Position numbers and translations under genes: made by a program
Notes under the pieces: model-generated
Told to the model about the DNA's origin: nothing
What the model saw: only the letters and a program-made list of their open reading frames with translations
Database searches by the model: none
Shown here: piece by piece, positions 15,791-23,769 of the stretch
Numbering within the stretch: position 1 is the stretch's first letter
How the letters are laid out: every line of letters begins with the position of its first letter
Source of the DNA: UBA10161 sp964581105
GTDB taxonomy: Archaea; Micrarchaeota; Micrarchaeia; Anstonellales; Anstonellaceae
DNA: 64,000 nucleotides
Direction of reading: 5' to 3'
NCBI GenBank assembly: GCA_964581105.1
Contig: CAZOMB010000002.1
Location: 1-64,000, forward strand

Positions 15791-16651
15791 TCACTTCCTG
15801 CCTATTCTGTTGAAATAGTAGAATGCTGCTGCTGCAGCTGCAATTATTATGACTGCTGCCAAGCCTTCTGGCCCTAGGAAGACCAAAATTACGCTGTTTT
15901 GCGCATCTTTGAAGAATTCTATCACTTCGCTTTCAAGAGGCAGTTCCACGTCGTATGTGAACTCAAACTTTGAAAGGGTCTCTCCCTGCCAGTCAAAAAC
16001 TCTTTTTTCCCCTATATAGTAGCGCAGGTTTGTTGACTGGTCATACCTGAAGGATTGCTCGCTTTCGTCCTCAAGGTTTGACGGGACTGTTGAAAAGTAT
16101 ATTTTTTCTGCTGACTGGGGGATTGCAATTGAGATTATTGTGCCTTTTGGCAATATCAGGTCCTTGCTTTTTGTCTGCTCAAAGGAAAGCGCATCCTGCT
16201 GCAATGAGTACCTTGAGGTGCGGGGCTTGTACTTCTCAACTTTTATCAAGCCTGAGCCGTTTTCAGACGCAGGCACTTTGTAGTCAAGAACAACTGTTGC
16301 GTGGCATATTCCTATGAATGAGTTGCACCTTTCAATTGCCTGGGGCAAAATCCTCAAGTCCTGTATGTCTGCCTTTGCCCTTGTTATGTGGTGGCGCATC
16401 TCAGAAAGCTGGGTGCGGTTCTTCCATGTGCTAAGGTCAGAGTAAGTGGAGCGAGTTGTCTCATAAAGGTCCCTTGATGACGAGCCATTCACCATTATCT
16501 CAACCTGCTCCTCAATGCTTGCGTCGCCTCCCTGATTTATGTTGATTGACACTGTCAGTGACTTTAGGGTAAACTCTGCTGAAACGAGGCTGCAGCAGAG
16601 CAGAATAACAAGGCCAAGCACTGCTATTGGCTTTTCAGACGTCAGAGCCAT
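15791..16651 (-). CDS. Secreted DUF2207-like membrane-anchored protein of unknown function
   Basis: 286 aa from ATG 16651. A signal peptide (residues 5-24) precedes a beta-rich ectodomain with two Cys near residue 115. A C-terminal hydrophobic, Ala-rich helix (about 258-280) is followed by a short basic tail. The long upstream reading frame is antisense to the MBL gene and rejected. A TATA element is centred 26 bp before the start and shared with the divergent gene. The DUF2207 likeness is only of layout and is uncertain. Confidence 0.62.
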   Translation of the reverse strand: MALTSEKPIAVLGLVILLCCSLVSAEFTLKSLTVSININQGGDASIEEQVEIMVNGSSSRDLYETTRSTYSDLSTWKNRTQLSEMRHHITRAKADIQDLRILPQAIERCNSFIGICHATVVLDYKVPASENGSGLIKVEKYKPRTSRYSLQQDALSFEQTKSKDLILPKGTIISIAIPQSAEKIYFSTVPSNLEDESEQSFRYDQSTNLRYYIGEKRVFDWQGETLSKFEFTYDVELPLESEVIEFFKDAQNSVILVFLGPEGLAAVIIIAAAAAAFYYFNRIGRK

Positions 16652-16672
16652 GGAATGCTTTTGAGTAATATC

Positions 16673-16680
16673 TATATAAA
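16673..16680. promoter_or_regulatory. Shared TATA element of a divergent gene pair
   Basis: TATATAAA lies about 26 bp before the minus-strand ATG at 16651 and about 27 bp before the plus-strand ATG at 16704. It is near-symmetric and can serve both directions, giving two leaderless transcripts. Confidence 0.6.
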
Positions 16681-16703
16681 TGTGTGGAAGTAAAGACGAA
16701 AAT

Positions 16704-17375
16704 ATGCGCTCAGTCACATATTTGGGCCATTCCTCATTCGAGGCAAGGCTAGGCGACATTGTCATTTTGTTCAATCCTGTGGTCTCAGAGTCAGTTGGCG
16801 GAAAGAAAAGGCTGATAAAAAGCTCGCTTAACCCTTCATCTGTAAAGGACTGCGACATGATATTCCTGTCAAATGAGGAGCCTGGCAACTGCGAGCCAGA
16901 AGTTGTCAAAGAGATTTCTGAGAGGACTTTTGCAAGCGTTGTTGCCCCAAAGCCAGCTCTTTCAAAAATAGATATTTCTGACAGGTTCAAAATTGATGTT
17001 AGGACAGGTGACAAGTTCTCTTCAAAGGGCATTGATGTTGAGGTAATAAAGGCAGTGCACCCTCAGTCGGAATACCCTGTTGGCTATTTGGTAAAAGGAG
17101 ACGGGGCAGCTGTGTACCATGCAGGAGATACATACAGCTTTACTGACATGGCCAGGATAAAATGCGATGTTGCGCTTGTGCCAATTGGCGGCGGCTCTGT
17201 GATGGACCCGTTTGCAGCAAACAGCATGGTAAAGGAAATGAGACCAAAGATTGCTGTGCCAATGCATTACAACACATTTGAGAGGATAAGCCAGGACCCT
17301 CAGGAGTTTGTTATAGACCTTGGCGGGAAAACAAAGGGAGTTTCCCTTAAGGTTGGCCAGGAACTTAGGTTTTAA
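16704..17375 (+). CDS. MBL-fold protein (UlaG/UPF0173-like) lacking the HxHxDH motif
   Basis: 223 aa. 'YLGHSSFEA', 'AVYHAGDTYSF' and 'AVPMHYNTF' identify the UPF0173/UlaG branch of metallo-beta-lactamase hydrolases. The position where HxHxDH should stand reads 'FLSNEEPGNCEPE', so three metal ligands are missing, while the later Asp and His remain. It may be inactive or bind metal differently. ATG 16704 is preferred to ATG 16680 because the latter overlaps the TATA element. Confidence 0.75.
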   Translation: MRSVTYLGHSSFEARLGDIVILFNPVVSESVGGKKRLIKSSLNPSSVKDCDMIFLSNEEPGNCEPEVVKEISERTFASVVAPKPALSKIDISDRFKIDVRTGDKFSSKGIDVEVIKAVHPQSEYPVGYLVKGDGAAVYHAGDTYSFTDMARIKCDVALVPIGGGSVMDPFAANSMVKEMRPKIAVPMHYNTFERISQDPQEFVIDLGGKTKGVSLKVGQELRF

Positions 17376-17394
17376 GCGATTTGGAGGTGTTGAA

Positions 17395-17793
17395 GTGATA
17401 ACTGGAATAAAGATTACCTCTGTTGAGGCAAAGAGGGACAAGGATGATGACATGACAGGCCTAAACGTCAATATAGGGGTTGACAGTGCCACTGTAAAAG
17501 GAGAAGAGGCAGTAATTGCTTTCAATTACTCTGCCATATACTCAGAGGGGGTTGGCGAGCTGAAGATGAAAGGCACAATAACAGCAAAAGAGGACCCTGG
17601 CCTTCTCAAGGAGATTACTGACAAATGGAAAAAAGAGAAAAAGCTGCCTGACAGGTTTGCAGAAATTGTGCTAAATGCAATCAACTATGCGTGCGGAACG
17701 AACGGCGTGTTTGTTGTAAGGCCAATCAATTTGTCGCCTCCAATAGTGCCCCCAAGAATAGAGCTGAAAGGAAAGGGTGCGCAAAGCTCCTGA
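17395..17793 (+). CDS. Conserved small protein, possibly SecB-like
   Basis: 132 aa. GTG 17395 follows a strong GGAGGTG ribosome-binding site and lies 20 bp after the MBL gene. An alternating beta region is followed by a helix and a conserved-looking end 'PINLSPPIVPPRI'. This profile recalls archaeal SecB-like chaperones, but the similarity is from memory of the fold and not certain. It is soluble, with no signal peptide. Confidence 0.6.
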   Translation: MITGIKITSVEAKRDKDDDMTGLNVNIGVDSATVKGEEAVIAFNYSAIYSEGVGELKMKGTITAKEDPGLLKEITDKWKKEKKLPDRFAEIVLNAINYACGTNGVFVVRPINLSPPIVPPRIELKGKGAQSS

Positions 17794-17856
17794 GTCGCTT
17801 TAGGTGTGGGCAAAGGCATATATACATGTTGCTAATGTATATAATGTGGTGAGGAA

Positions 17857-18279
17857 GTGGAAAATGATTCTAATGATAAGAGCATGAAGGCTGTTCTCAA
17901 AGGTAAGACCTTAGACAACAAAATAGTATATGGCATAATACTTGTTTTCATGTTTTTACACATCACCAATGGGATAACCTCTGTACAAAATTACTTGTCT
18001 AAACTACTCAAAACAAATGTGCCGGCAGAAGCAATCCCACAGGCAAACAAGGCAAAAAAAACAGTGGAAGTAACAAAAGACGGGATTGTTCCTCAAAACC
18101 CCAAGCTCAGTGGAACAAAAACCCATCAAAAAATAAAATTGCCAGAAACCAAGCTAATGGATTACCAGCATACTCCTCTTGTAATGGAATATGGGAAGCT
18201 GCCAAAAAGGATTATTACCAAGAATGGCTTTGCCCCAAAAATGTCAAAATATGACATGAAAAGGAAAATCCCCCGTTAA
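17857..18279 (+). CDS. Orphan single-pass membrane protein
   Basis: 140 aa, GTG start at 17857 preceded by GGTGAGGA. A transmembrane helix is predicted at about residues 23-42, with a Lys/Pro-rich hydrophilic C-terminal part (net strongly positive). It is not recognised. Base composition is more AT-rich than its neighbours, and AT-rich TATATA runs lie just upstream, as for the orphan gene at 31356-31922. Confidence 0.55.
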   Translation: MENDSNDKSMKAVLKGKTLDNKIVYGIILVFMFLHITNGITSVQNYLSKLLKTNVPAEAIPQANKAKKTVEVTKDGIVPQNPKLSGTKTHQKIKLPETKLMDYQHTPLVMEYGKLPKRIITKNGFAPKMSKYDMKRKIPR

Positions 18280-18285
18280 CTTCTT

Positions 18286-20028
18286 CTAAAGCCTGGTGCT
18301 GGAAAGCTTTGCAGAGCGGAATGCAGATACCATGCTTGTTATTGCAAATGCCAATGAGGGAAGCACAAGGATTATTGCGATTGATGAGGGAGTAATGGTA
18401 TATGCCCATACATAAAGCACACTAAGGGCAATGAAAAAAAGCGAAGAGATAAAATGGCCTATTGCATGGTATTTTGAGTTTTTGCCTGTGCGCACAGTCA
18501 TCTTAAGGATTGAGCCTGCCAAAGACTTTGTATTGACCAGGAAAAGTGCTGAAGGGATGAAAAAGCCTGCAAAAATGAAAAGGTAAAACGGATCTAAAAA
18601 GCTCCATTGGGGCTGCTGGGCAAAGAACAGGCCAAAATAACAGGCAACTGATACCAGTAAGAGAAGCGCGCCGTTTTTTGAGCTTAGGGCAAGGTGCTCA
18701 TGCGTAGAAAGCTGGTCTGTCCTGTATGAGATGCTGGGCAGCTTTTCAACCACCTTGTAATAGCGCGAGCTTTCTGAAAATGCCCGTCTCATGCCAAGTG
18801 CTGTTGAGCGGAAAAGCCTTATGTTCTTTATTGCCATTTTAGGGGAAAAACGGCGCAAATGGTTGTAAAGCTCGTTTTCACGGCTGAACATCCATGCAGA
18901 AACAAATGAGGATACTATTATTGCAAATGCAAAGCTGCCAAGGAATTCTGGCGGTATTAACCCCTTTGCTGTGCCTTGGCTCATCAAAAGAAGGGAAAGC
19001 TCTGACATTGCAACAAAGGTTGCTGCGCAAAAGCATGCGCTCCTGCCTGGAAATCCAGCTATGTATGCTGCCAGGCCTGCTGAGAAAAAGCGGACCACTA
19101 TGCCTATGAATAAGAATAGTAACAGCAGCTGCAAATTTGAAAGTACTGCATATATGTTTACAAGAAGGCCTATTGAGAAAAAGAAAAAGGACGCAAACAG
19201 GGAATTAAAGGGCTTTATTTTTTCCTCTATTTTCCTTGAGTGGGGCGAGCCTGCTATTATGCTCCCTGCAAGGAAAGCCCCCACTGACAGGGAAAGCCCG
19301 ATTGCCTCAGACATGTAGCCTATTACAAGAACAAGGCTGACTGTGGCAAGTATCAGAAGCTCGTTGCTGTGGGAAACAAGCTCAAGGAACTTGTTTATTA
19401 TTTTTGAAAGCACAAGATAGGCAAATACAAATGTCAGCGCCACGCGTAGCAAAGAAAGCGCAAACGCATATTCATTGGTAACAAATGGCTGCTCTGAAAT
19501 AAGACCAAGGAAAAATACAATTAAAAGGTCCTCTATTATGAGGATTGAGATTATGAATGGTACTTCTGGCCTTCTTATTTTTCCAGAGTCCTCCAAGAGC
19601 TTGATTATTATCGGGGTGCTTGAAAAGGAAAGCACTAGCGCCACAAGCGCAGATGTCTGAGTTTCAAACCCAAGCGCAAAAAGAGAGCCATATGCAATCA
19701 AGTATACTATGCCTATTTTCACAACTGCAGCCAAAAAAGTGAAAAGCCCTAATCTTGAGAGCTTTATGACGGAAAATTCAAGCCCAATGCCAAACAGTAT
19801 CAGTGCTGCGCCTATTACTGCAAATACCTCGACTATCTCAGGCTCTGTGATTATTACCTGGTCAAGCTCCAATCCAAATAAGGAAACTCCTGCAAGAGGA
19901 CTAAAAGGGCCAAACAGCATGCCAGCAACAAGTACTCCGAGAACATGCGGAAGCCTGAGCCTGTTGAAAATCAGGGCTGAGAGCATTATCACTGTAATGC
20001 TTATTCCAACTGCAAGTGCAGGCTCCAT
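18286..20028 (-). CDS. Kef/CPA2-type cation:proton antiporter with extra membrane module
   Basis: 580 aa. The N-terminal ~385 residues form the 12-13 helix CPA2 (Na+/H+ exchanger) domain, with 'LGVLVAGMLFGP', 'LFGIGLEFS' and 'LSFSSTPIIIKLLE' being characteristic. KefB/C proteins continue with a TrkA-N/RCK nucleotide-binding domain. Here that domain is absent; a soluble stretch (about 385-440) is followed by a four-helix hydrophobic unit. It should exchange K+ or Na+ for protons across the membrane, without NAD(H)-type gating. Confidence 0.83.
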   Translation of the reverse strand: MEPALAVGISITVIMLSALIFNRLRLPHVLGVLVAGMLFGPFSPLAGVSLFGLELDQVIITEPEIVEVFAVIGAALILFGIGLEFSVIKLSRLGLFTFLAAVVKIGIVYLIAYGSLFALGFETQTSALVALVLSFSSTPIIIKLLEDSGKIRRPEVPFIISILIIEDLLIVFFLGLISEQPFVTNEYAFALSLLRVALTFVFAYLVLSKIINKFLELVSHSNELLILATVSLVLVIGYMSEAIGLSLSVGAFLAGSIIAGSPHSRKIEEKIKPFNSLFASFFFFSIGLLVNIYAVLSNLQLLLLFLFIGIVVRFFSAGLAAYIAGFPGRSACFCAATFVAMSELSLLLMSQGTAKGLIPPEFLGSFAFAIIVSSFVSAWMFSRENELYNHLRRFSPKMAIKNIRLFRSTALGMRRAFSESSRYYKVVEKLPSISYRTDQLSTHEHLALSSKNGALLLLVSVACYFGLFFAQQPQWSFLDPFYLFIFAGFFIPSALFLVNTKSLAGSILKMTVRTGKNSKYHAIGHFISSLFFIALSVLYVWAYTITPSSIAIILVLPSLAFAITSMVSAFRSAKLSSTRL

Positions 20029-20063
20029 GCTGAGAAAATGGGTTCAAAATTTAAAAACAAGAG

Positions 20064-20390
20064 TTAGCAGGCGACTGTTTCACCGGCTATTATAGATAGG
20101 ATTGCAGGGGCAATGACTGAAATCAGTATGCCAATAAGCGCGCCTGTCAAGCAAGAGGTTGCCCATACATTTGCCCTTGCCCTTGTCTCAGCGCCCATCA
20201 TCTGCCCTGTTGCATATATTACTGCTGCCAAAAGCACCATTAGCATTGCAGCTATTGGCACAAGCTCCTTTAAGCCACCACAAAGCGACTCGAGGGCAGA
20301 CTTTAGCCTTGTTGTTGGGTCTTGGGCAAAAGCAATGTTAAGAAGAAGCAGGCTGAGTACAAATGCATATAATGCTGTTTTGCTGTTCAT
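20064..20390 (-). CDS. VirB2/TrbC-like small membrane protein
   Basis: 108 aa from ATG 20390. A signal peptide (1-22) is followed by two hydrophobic helices (about 43-62 and 80-103) separated by a short charged loop, and two Cys. This is the size and topology of TrbC/VirB2-type conjugative pilins, which archaea use in Ced/Ted DNA-exchange machines. Sequence evidence beyond topology is weak. The upstream-extended frame is antisense to the NFACT-R gene and rejected. Confidence 0.55.
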   Translation of the reverse strand: MNSKTALYAFVLSLLLLNIAFAQDPTTRLKSALESLCGGLKELVPIAAMLMVLLAAVIYATGQMMGAETRARANVWATSCLTGALIGILISVIAPAILSIIAGETVAC

Positions 20391-20422
20391 TGGCCGCACC
20401 GATAGTTTTAGGGGAAACACAA

Positions 20423-20430
20423 TTTTTAAA
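20423..20430 (+). promoter_or_regulatory. TATA box of the NFACT-R gene
   Basis: TTTTTAAA is centred about 26 bp before ATG 20453, predicting a leaderless transcript and fixing that start. Confidence 0.55.
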
Positions 20431-20452
20431 GCTAGGGCTTCACGATATTGCC

Positions 20453-21220
20453 ATGAAAATAAGGCTTGACTGGAGGCGCTCTGCTCAGGAAAATGCTGCC
20501 AAGCTCTTTGAGCTCTCAAAAGAACTGGCAAAAAAGGGGAAAGGCGCAGCTAATGCTTTAAAGGAAACTCAGGCTGAACTTGAAAAGCAGGAAAAACACA
20601 TTGCCAGACAAAATGAGATAGACACAGGGCCTGTTATGAAGAGAAAAAGGCAATGGTTTGAAAAGTACCGCTGGTTTTATACTTCTGGCAAAAGGCTTGT
20701 TGTTGCAGGAAGGGACGCAAAACAGAATGACTTGCTTGTTGCAAGGGTGATGGATGAGCAGGACCTGTTCTTTCATGCTGACATACAAGGCGCGCCTGCC
20801 ACTATACTTAAGGATGGGAAAAAAGCAAATGAAAAGGAAAAAAAAGAGGCTGCAGGATTTGCTGCCTCCCATTCATCTGCCTGGAAAACAGGGGCAGCTG
20901 CAGTTGATGTTTACTGCGTTTCAAAAGACCAGCTTTCAAAGCATGCACAAGGAGGTTATATAGGGGCTGGTGGGTTTGCAATCAAAGGGAAAAGAGAATG
21001 GTTCAAGTCCACAAGGCTCGGCCTTGCCCTTGGGAAGGTTGATGAAATTGTTGTGTGCCTGCCTGTTTCCCATTCAAAAGCAAAGGAAATGCAACTTGTT
21101 TTGCCAGGAAATATGGAAAAGGGAAAAGCTGCAAAAGAAATTGCCAAGCTTCTTGGGGCACAAGTTGATGAGGTGCTTTTGGCCCTTCCAGCAGGAAAAT
21201 TCTCTTTAAAGGGAAAGTGA
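20453..21220 (+). CDS. Stand-alone NFACT-R domain protein (RqcH/NEMF C-terminal part)
   Basis: 255 aa. A helical N-terminal stretch (about 1-75) leads into the NFACT-R (DUF814) domain: 'RWFYTSGKRLVVAGRDAKQND' region, 'DLFFHADIQGAPATI', and 'AHSSAW'-like 'ASHSSAWKTG'. Full RqcH/NEMF proteins (about 550-700 aa) also have an NFACT-N domain that binds the 60S/50S-tRNA junction; it is not present here. It may act in ribosome-associated quality control or as an RNA-binding protein. A leaderless start at 20453 is supported. Confidence 0.82.
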   Translation: MKIRLDWRRSAQENAAKLFELSKELAKKGKGAANALKETQAELEKQEKHIARQNEIDTGPVMKRKRQWFEKYRWFYTSGKRLVVAGRDAKQNDLLVARVMDEQDLFFHADIQGAPATILKDGKKANEKEKKEAAGFAASHSSAWKTGAAAVDVYCVSKDQLSKHAQGGYIGAGGFAIKGKREWFKSTRLGLALGKVDEIVVCLPVSHSKAKEMQLVLPGNMEKGKAAKEIAKLLGAQVDEVLLALPAGKFSLKGK

Positions 21221-21224
21221 TTGT

Positions 21225-21764
21225 GTGTTTAAGAAGATAGCAAAAAATACATTTATGCTAAGGACTGATGAGAGAACCTGCTCAACTGTTTACTTGATTG
21301 AGGAAAATGGAAAAAAACTGCTTATTGACTCTGGCGATGGAGGAGTGAAAATTGACTTTGTGCCAGATATTTGCATATTGACGCATGGGCATTATGACCA
21401 TACTTTGGGAGTAAAGAAAGACTGGCCAAAAGTGCTGCTTCACAAGGATGAGTTTTCATTCAAAGGAGCTTATATAAAAATACCTGAGAATGCTGCTGCA
21501 AACCCAATGAAAAACCTGGAATTTGGCCCTCATGAATTTGAGTTTTTCCATACTCCTGGGCATACTGATGGCTCAGTAAGCATTTTTGACTTGAAAACAG
21601 GGCTTCTTTTCTCAGGGGACACAAAATTTGCCGGAGGGTCTTATGGCATTACCAACCTTGGCGGAAGCAAGGAGAAGATGCTGCAAAGCCTGAAGCTTAT
21701 TGACTCTCTTGGCTATAAGCTATTGTGCCCAGGGCATGGGGAGCTTGAGGAACGCAAACCGTAG
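21225..21764 (+). CDS. MBL-fold hydrolase (glyoxalase II-like)
   Basis: 179 aa with an intact HGHYDH motif at residues 54-59, 'FFHTPGHTDGS' and 'LFSGDTKFAGG', and the C-terminal 'LLCPGHGE'. All metal ligands of the glyoxalase II-like branch are present. The substrate is unknown; thioesters or phosphodiesters are possible. GTG 21225 starts 5 bp after the stop of the NFACT-R gene, so the two are co-transcribed. Confidence 0.8.
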   Translation: MFKKIAKNTFMLRTDERTCSTVYLIEENGKKLLIDSGDGGVKIDFVPDICILTHGHYDHTLGVKKDWPKVLLHKDEFSFKGAYIKIPENAAANPMKNLEFGPHEFEFFHTPGHTDGSVSIFDLKTGLLFSGDTKFAGGSYGITNLGGSKEKMLQSLKLIDSLGYKLLCPGHGELEERKP

Positions 21765-21842
21765 CATATTTTAAAGCTTAGTCGGGATAAAGGGTAGAAC
21801 AAGCCCCTAGACGGGAGGCTCTGAATTTGTGAGGGTGCAATT

Positions 21843-22427
21843 ATGTATCTTGTACTAACATGCAAGGACAGGATTAGGCTTCCTGCCCAGTATTTTTCAA
21901 TGAAGCTTGAGGATGCGCTGACGCAGATTCTCAGGGAAAAGTATGAAAGAAGGATTGACAAGGACTCCGGGGTTTCACTTGCAGTCTGGAATGTCGGGCC
22001 TGATGGTGACGGAATTGTAATCCCTGGCGACAATGCAGCTTATTATGACGTTTCATTTGATGTTCTTTGCTACCAGCCGCAGGTAAATGAGATTGTTGAG
22101 ACTGATGTTTCTGAGATAGTTGAGTTTGGCGCCTTTGTTTCCCTTGGCCCAATTGAGGGGCTTGTGCATTTGTCCCAGATTGCAAACGACTTTTTGAATT
22201 ACAACCGGAAAACACAGTCATTTGTCGGAAGGGAGAGCAAAAAGTCAATCAAAAAAGGAGATGTTGTTTATGCAAAAATCTCAACTGCCAGCATAAAGGG
22301 CAGCATACCTGAAAGCAAAATAGGCCTTACAATGAGGCCTGACGGGCTTGGCAAGGAGGAATGGCTGTCTTCAAAAAAACCTGAGGCAAAGGCAGGCAAA
22401 AAGCCCAAAAAGAAAAAGGCAGCATAA
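21843..22427 (+). CDS. rpo7: DNA-directed RNA polymerase subunit Rpo7 (E')
   Basis: 194 aa. The N-terminal RNP-like tip domain (about 1-80, 'MYLVLTCKDRIRLP') is followed by an S1 RNA-binding domain ('EFGAFVSLGPIEGLVHLSQI'). A Lys-rich tail ends the protein. With Rpo4 it forms the stalk that binds exiting RNA. It heads the cluster rpo7-spt4-rps26e, an order common in archaea. The 78-bp gap before it holds a possible small hairpin (about 21803-21821). Confidence 0.93.
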   Translation: MYLVLTCKDRIRLPAQYFSMKLEDALTQILREKYERRIDKDSGVSLAVWNVGPDGDGIVIPGDNAAYYDVSFDVLCYQPQVNEIVETDVSEIVEFGAFVSLGPIEGLVHLSQIANDFLNYNRKTQSFVGRESKKSIKKGDVVYAKISTASIKGSIPESKIGLTMRPDGLGKEEWLSSKKPEAKAGKKPKKKKAA

Positions 22428-22436
22428 GTGATTTTT

Positions 22437-22625
22437 ATGAAAGCATGCAAAAACTGCAGGCTCTTGACAACAGAAACAGGAAAATGCCCTGGCTGCCAGT
22501 CAACTGACCTGACTGAAAAATATTCGGGCCAGCTGGTTGTAATGGACCCAGAAACGTCTGAGATAGGCAAAAAGCTTGGGATAAAGGTTCCTGGCAGGTA
22601 CGCAATAAAGATAAGGGAAAGGTAA
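22437..22625 (+). CDS. spt4: Transcription elongation factor Spt4 (RpoE'')
   Basis: 62 aa zinc protein with C3-x2-C and CPGC pairs (CKNC near residue 4, CPGC near residue 18) followed by the short beta domain that binds Spt5. It increases RNA polymerase processivity together with Spt5. ATG 22437 is preferred over GTG 22428. It sits 9 bp after rpo7 and 4 bp before rps26e. Confidence 0.88.
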   Translation: MKACKNCRLLTTETGKCPGCQSTDLTEKYSGQLVVMDPETSEIGKKLGIKVPGRYAIKIRER

Positions 22626-22629
22626 TCTT

Positions 22630-22923
22630 ATGCCAAAAAAGCCGAGGGGAAGGGAAAGGCTGGTAAACTGCGTTGCCTGCGGAAGGACGATGCCAAGAGA
22701 CAAGTCAGTCAAGTACAGCAGAATGAATGTTTATTCCACTGACCTTAAGACTGCTGATGATGTGAAAGCTTCAACTTATGTTGAGAGCCATTATTGCATT
22801 TCATGCGCAAAGTCAAAGAGGATATTTGAAAAGCTTAAGAACAGGGCAATAAGGGCTGCTGCAAAAGGCGAGCGCAGGGGAAGAAGAGTTTCCGGGCGCT
22901 GGAACAGCGGAAGAAGATGGTGA
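22630..22923 (+). CDS. rps26e: Ribosomal protein S26e
   Basis: 97 aa, strongly basic, with two CxxC knuckles (CVAC and CISC) that form the zinc site of eS26. In eukaryotes this protein lines the mRNA exit site of the small subunit. Among archaea it is patchily distributed, so its presence is informative about lineage. The C-terminal Arg-rich tail fits rRNA binding. Confidence 0.83.
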   Translation: MPKKPRGRERLVNCVACGRTMPRDKSVKYSRMNVYSTDLKTADDVKASTYVESHYCISCAKSKRIFEKLKNRAIRAAAKGERRGRRVSGRWNSGRRW

Positions 22924-22947
22924 GCCTGTTTTTCAGGAGGCGTTATT

Positions 22948-23235
22948 ATGGAGGAAAAACTTGTTTTTGAGGGGCATGAGTACGAGGGGCTGAGCTTTCC
23001 GCTTGGCAATGTGCCGCTTCTCATTGTAAAGGCAAAAAAAGGATATGTTGCTTGCGGCTATATCAGCAAGGAAGCTTCAGAAAAGTTTGGGGATGTTGCT
23101 GCTTTTGTAAGCGGGGTTAAAACTTTTGAGGAGCTTTTCAAGGCAAAAATAAAGAAATTCACAACATGGGCAGATGACTTGGGAATAAGGGAAGGCATGT
23201 CAGTCAAAAAGGCGCTTGAGCTTATGGATGAGTAG
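22948..23235 (+). CDS. DUF1805 family protein
   Basis: 95 aa. 'LPLGNVPLLIVKAKKGYVACGYIS' (in shortened form) and the later 'AAFVSGVKTFEELF' are typical of DUF1805 (YunC-like) proteins, small alpha/beta proteins found in archaea and bacilli. The biochemical role is unknown. An AGGAGG ribosome-binding site lies 7-12 bp before ATG 22948. Confidence 0.75.
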   Translation: MEEKLVFEGHEYEGLSFPLGNVPLLIVKAKKGYVACGYISKEASEKFGDVAAFVSGVKTFEELFKAKIKKFTTWADDLGIREGMSVKKALELMDE

Positions 23236-23244
23236 GGCGAACTG

Positions 23245-23505
23245 ATGGTTGAAAGAAGGAATCTTTTCCGCATATGGATTTTGTGCGCTGCAGTGGCCCT
23301 TTTCTTTTTTGCCTACAATTCAATCCTCTTTCTTGTGAACCTGGCCCCTTTTATTAGCACTGAACCTCCTGGCCTTGCAGAAGCAACAGAGTTTGGAGCA
23401 GGAATGGTCAATACATCTGTCAATGCAACTATTTCGTTCTTTGTTTTGCTGGCATTGTTACTGGTGGGCTTTTTCATATTCATAGTTTTCAGGAAAAACA
23501 GCTAA
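23245..23505 (+). CDS. Small two-helix membrane protein
   Basis: 86 aa with helices at about residues 9-30 and 60-82 and a short external loop with two sequons. It starts 9 bp after the DUF1805 gene and so belongs to the same transcript. Not recognised. Its last bases overlap the convergent SemiSWEET gene. Confidence 0.55.
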   Translation: MVERRNLFRIWILCAAVALFFFAYNSILFLVNLAPFISTEPPGLAEATEFGAGMVNTSVNATISFFVLLALLLVGFFIFIVFRKNS

Positions 23506-23756
23506 CCATACTTTCTTTTGAGGAGAATAAGGGCAAGTATAAGGCATATTCCAACCATATTTGCAGCTATTATTGGCATGCTCATCAGCATTATTCCGTA
23601 AATAAACCAGAGTGCCATACCTGAAAGAAGTGTTGCAAGCCAGAGAAAGGAAATGTCTTTTGTGCTTTTTGTCCTGTAGCTTCGTATTATCTGGGGCACA
23701 GATGAAATTGTGGTAAGGAACGCCGCAGCAAAGCCAATAAGCTCAACAAATTCCAT
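23502..23756 (-). CDS. SemiSWEET (PQ-loop) transporter
   Basis: 84 aa with three hydrophobic helices. 'TTISSVPQIIRSYRTKSTKDISFLWL' carries the PQ motif and the following Ser/Asp segment of the MtN3/SemiSWEET family. Two copies dimerise to carry a sugar or similar small solute across the membrane. ATG 23756 is used; a GTG at 23765 is an alternative. Confidence 0.8.
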   Translation of the reverse strand: MEFVELIGFAAAFLTTISSVPQIIRSYRTKSTKDISFLWLATLLSGMALWFIYGIMLMSMPIIAANMVGICLILALILLKRKYG

Positions 23757-23769
23757 GAAATCCACTCTT

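Noticed and set aside
16652..17032. 127-residue N-terminal extension of the secreted protein at 15791
   Set aside because: It is antisense to the conserved MBL gene, would bury the signal peptide and crosses the shared promoter.
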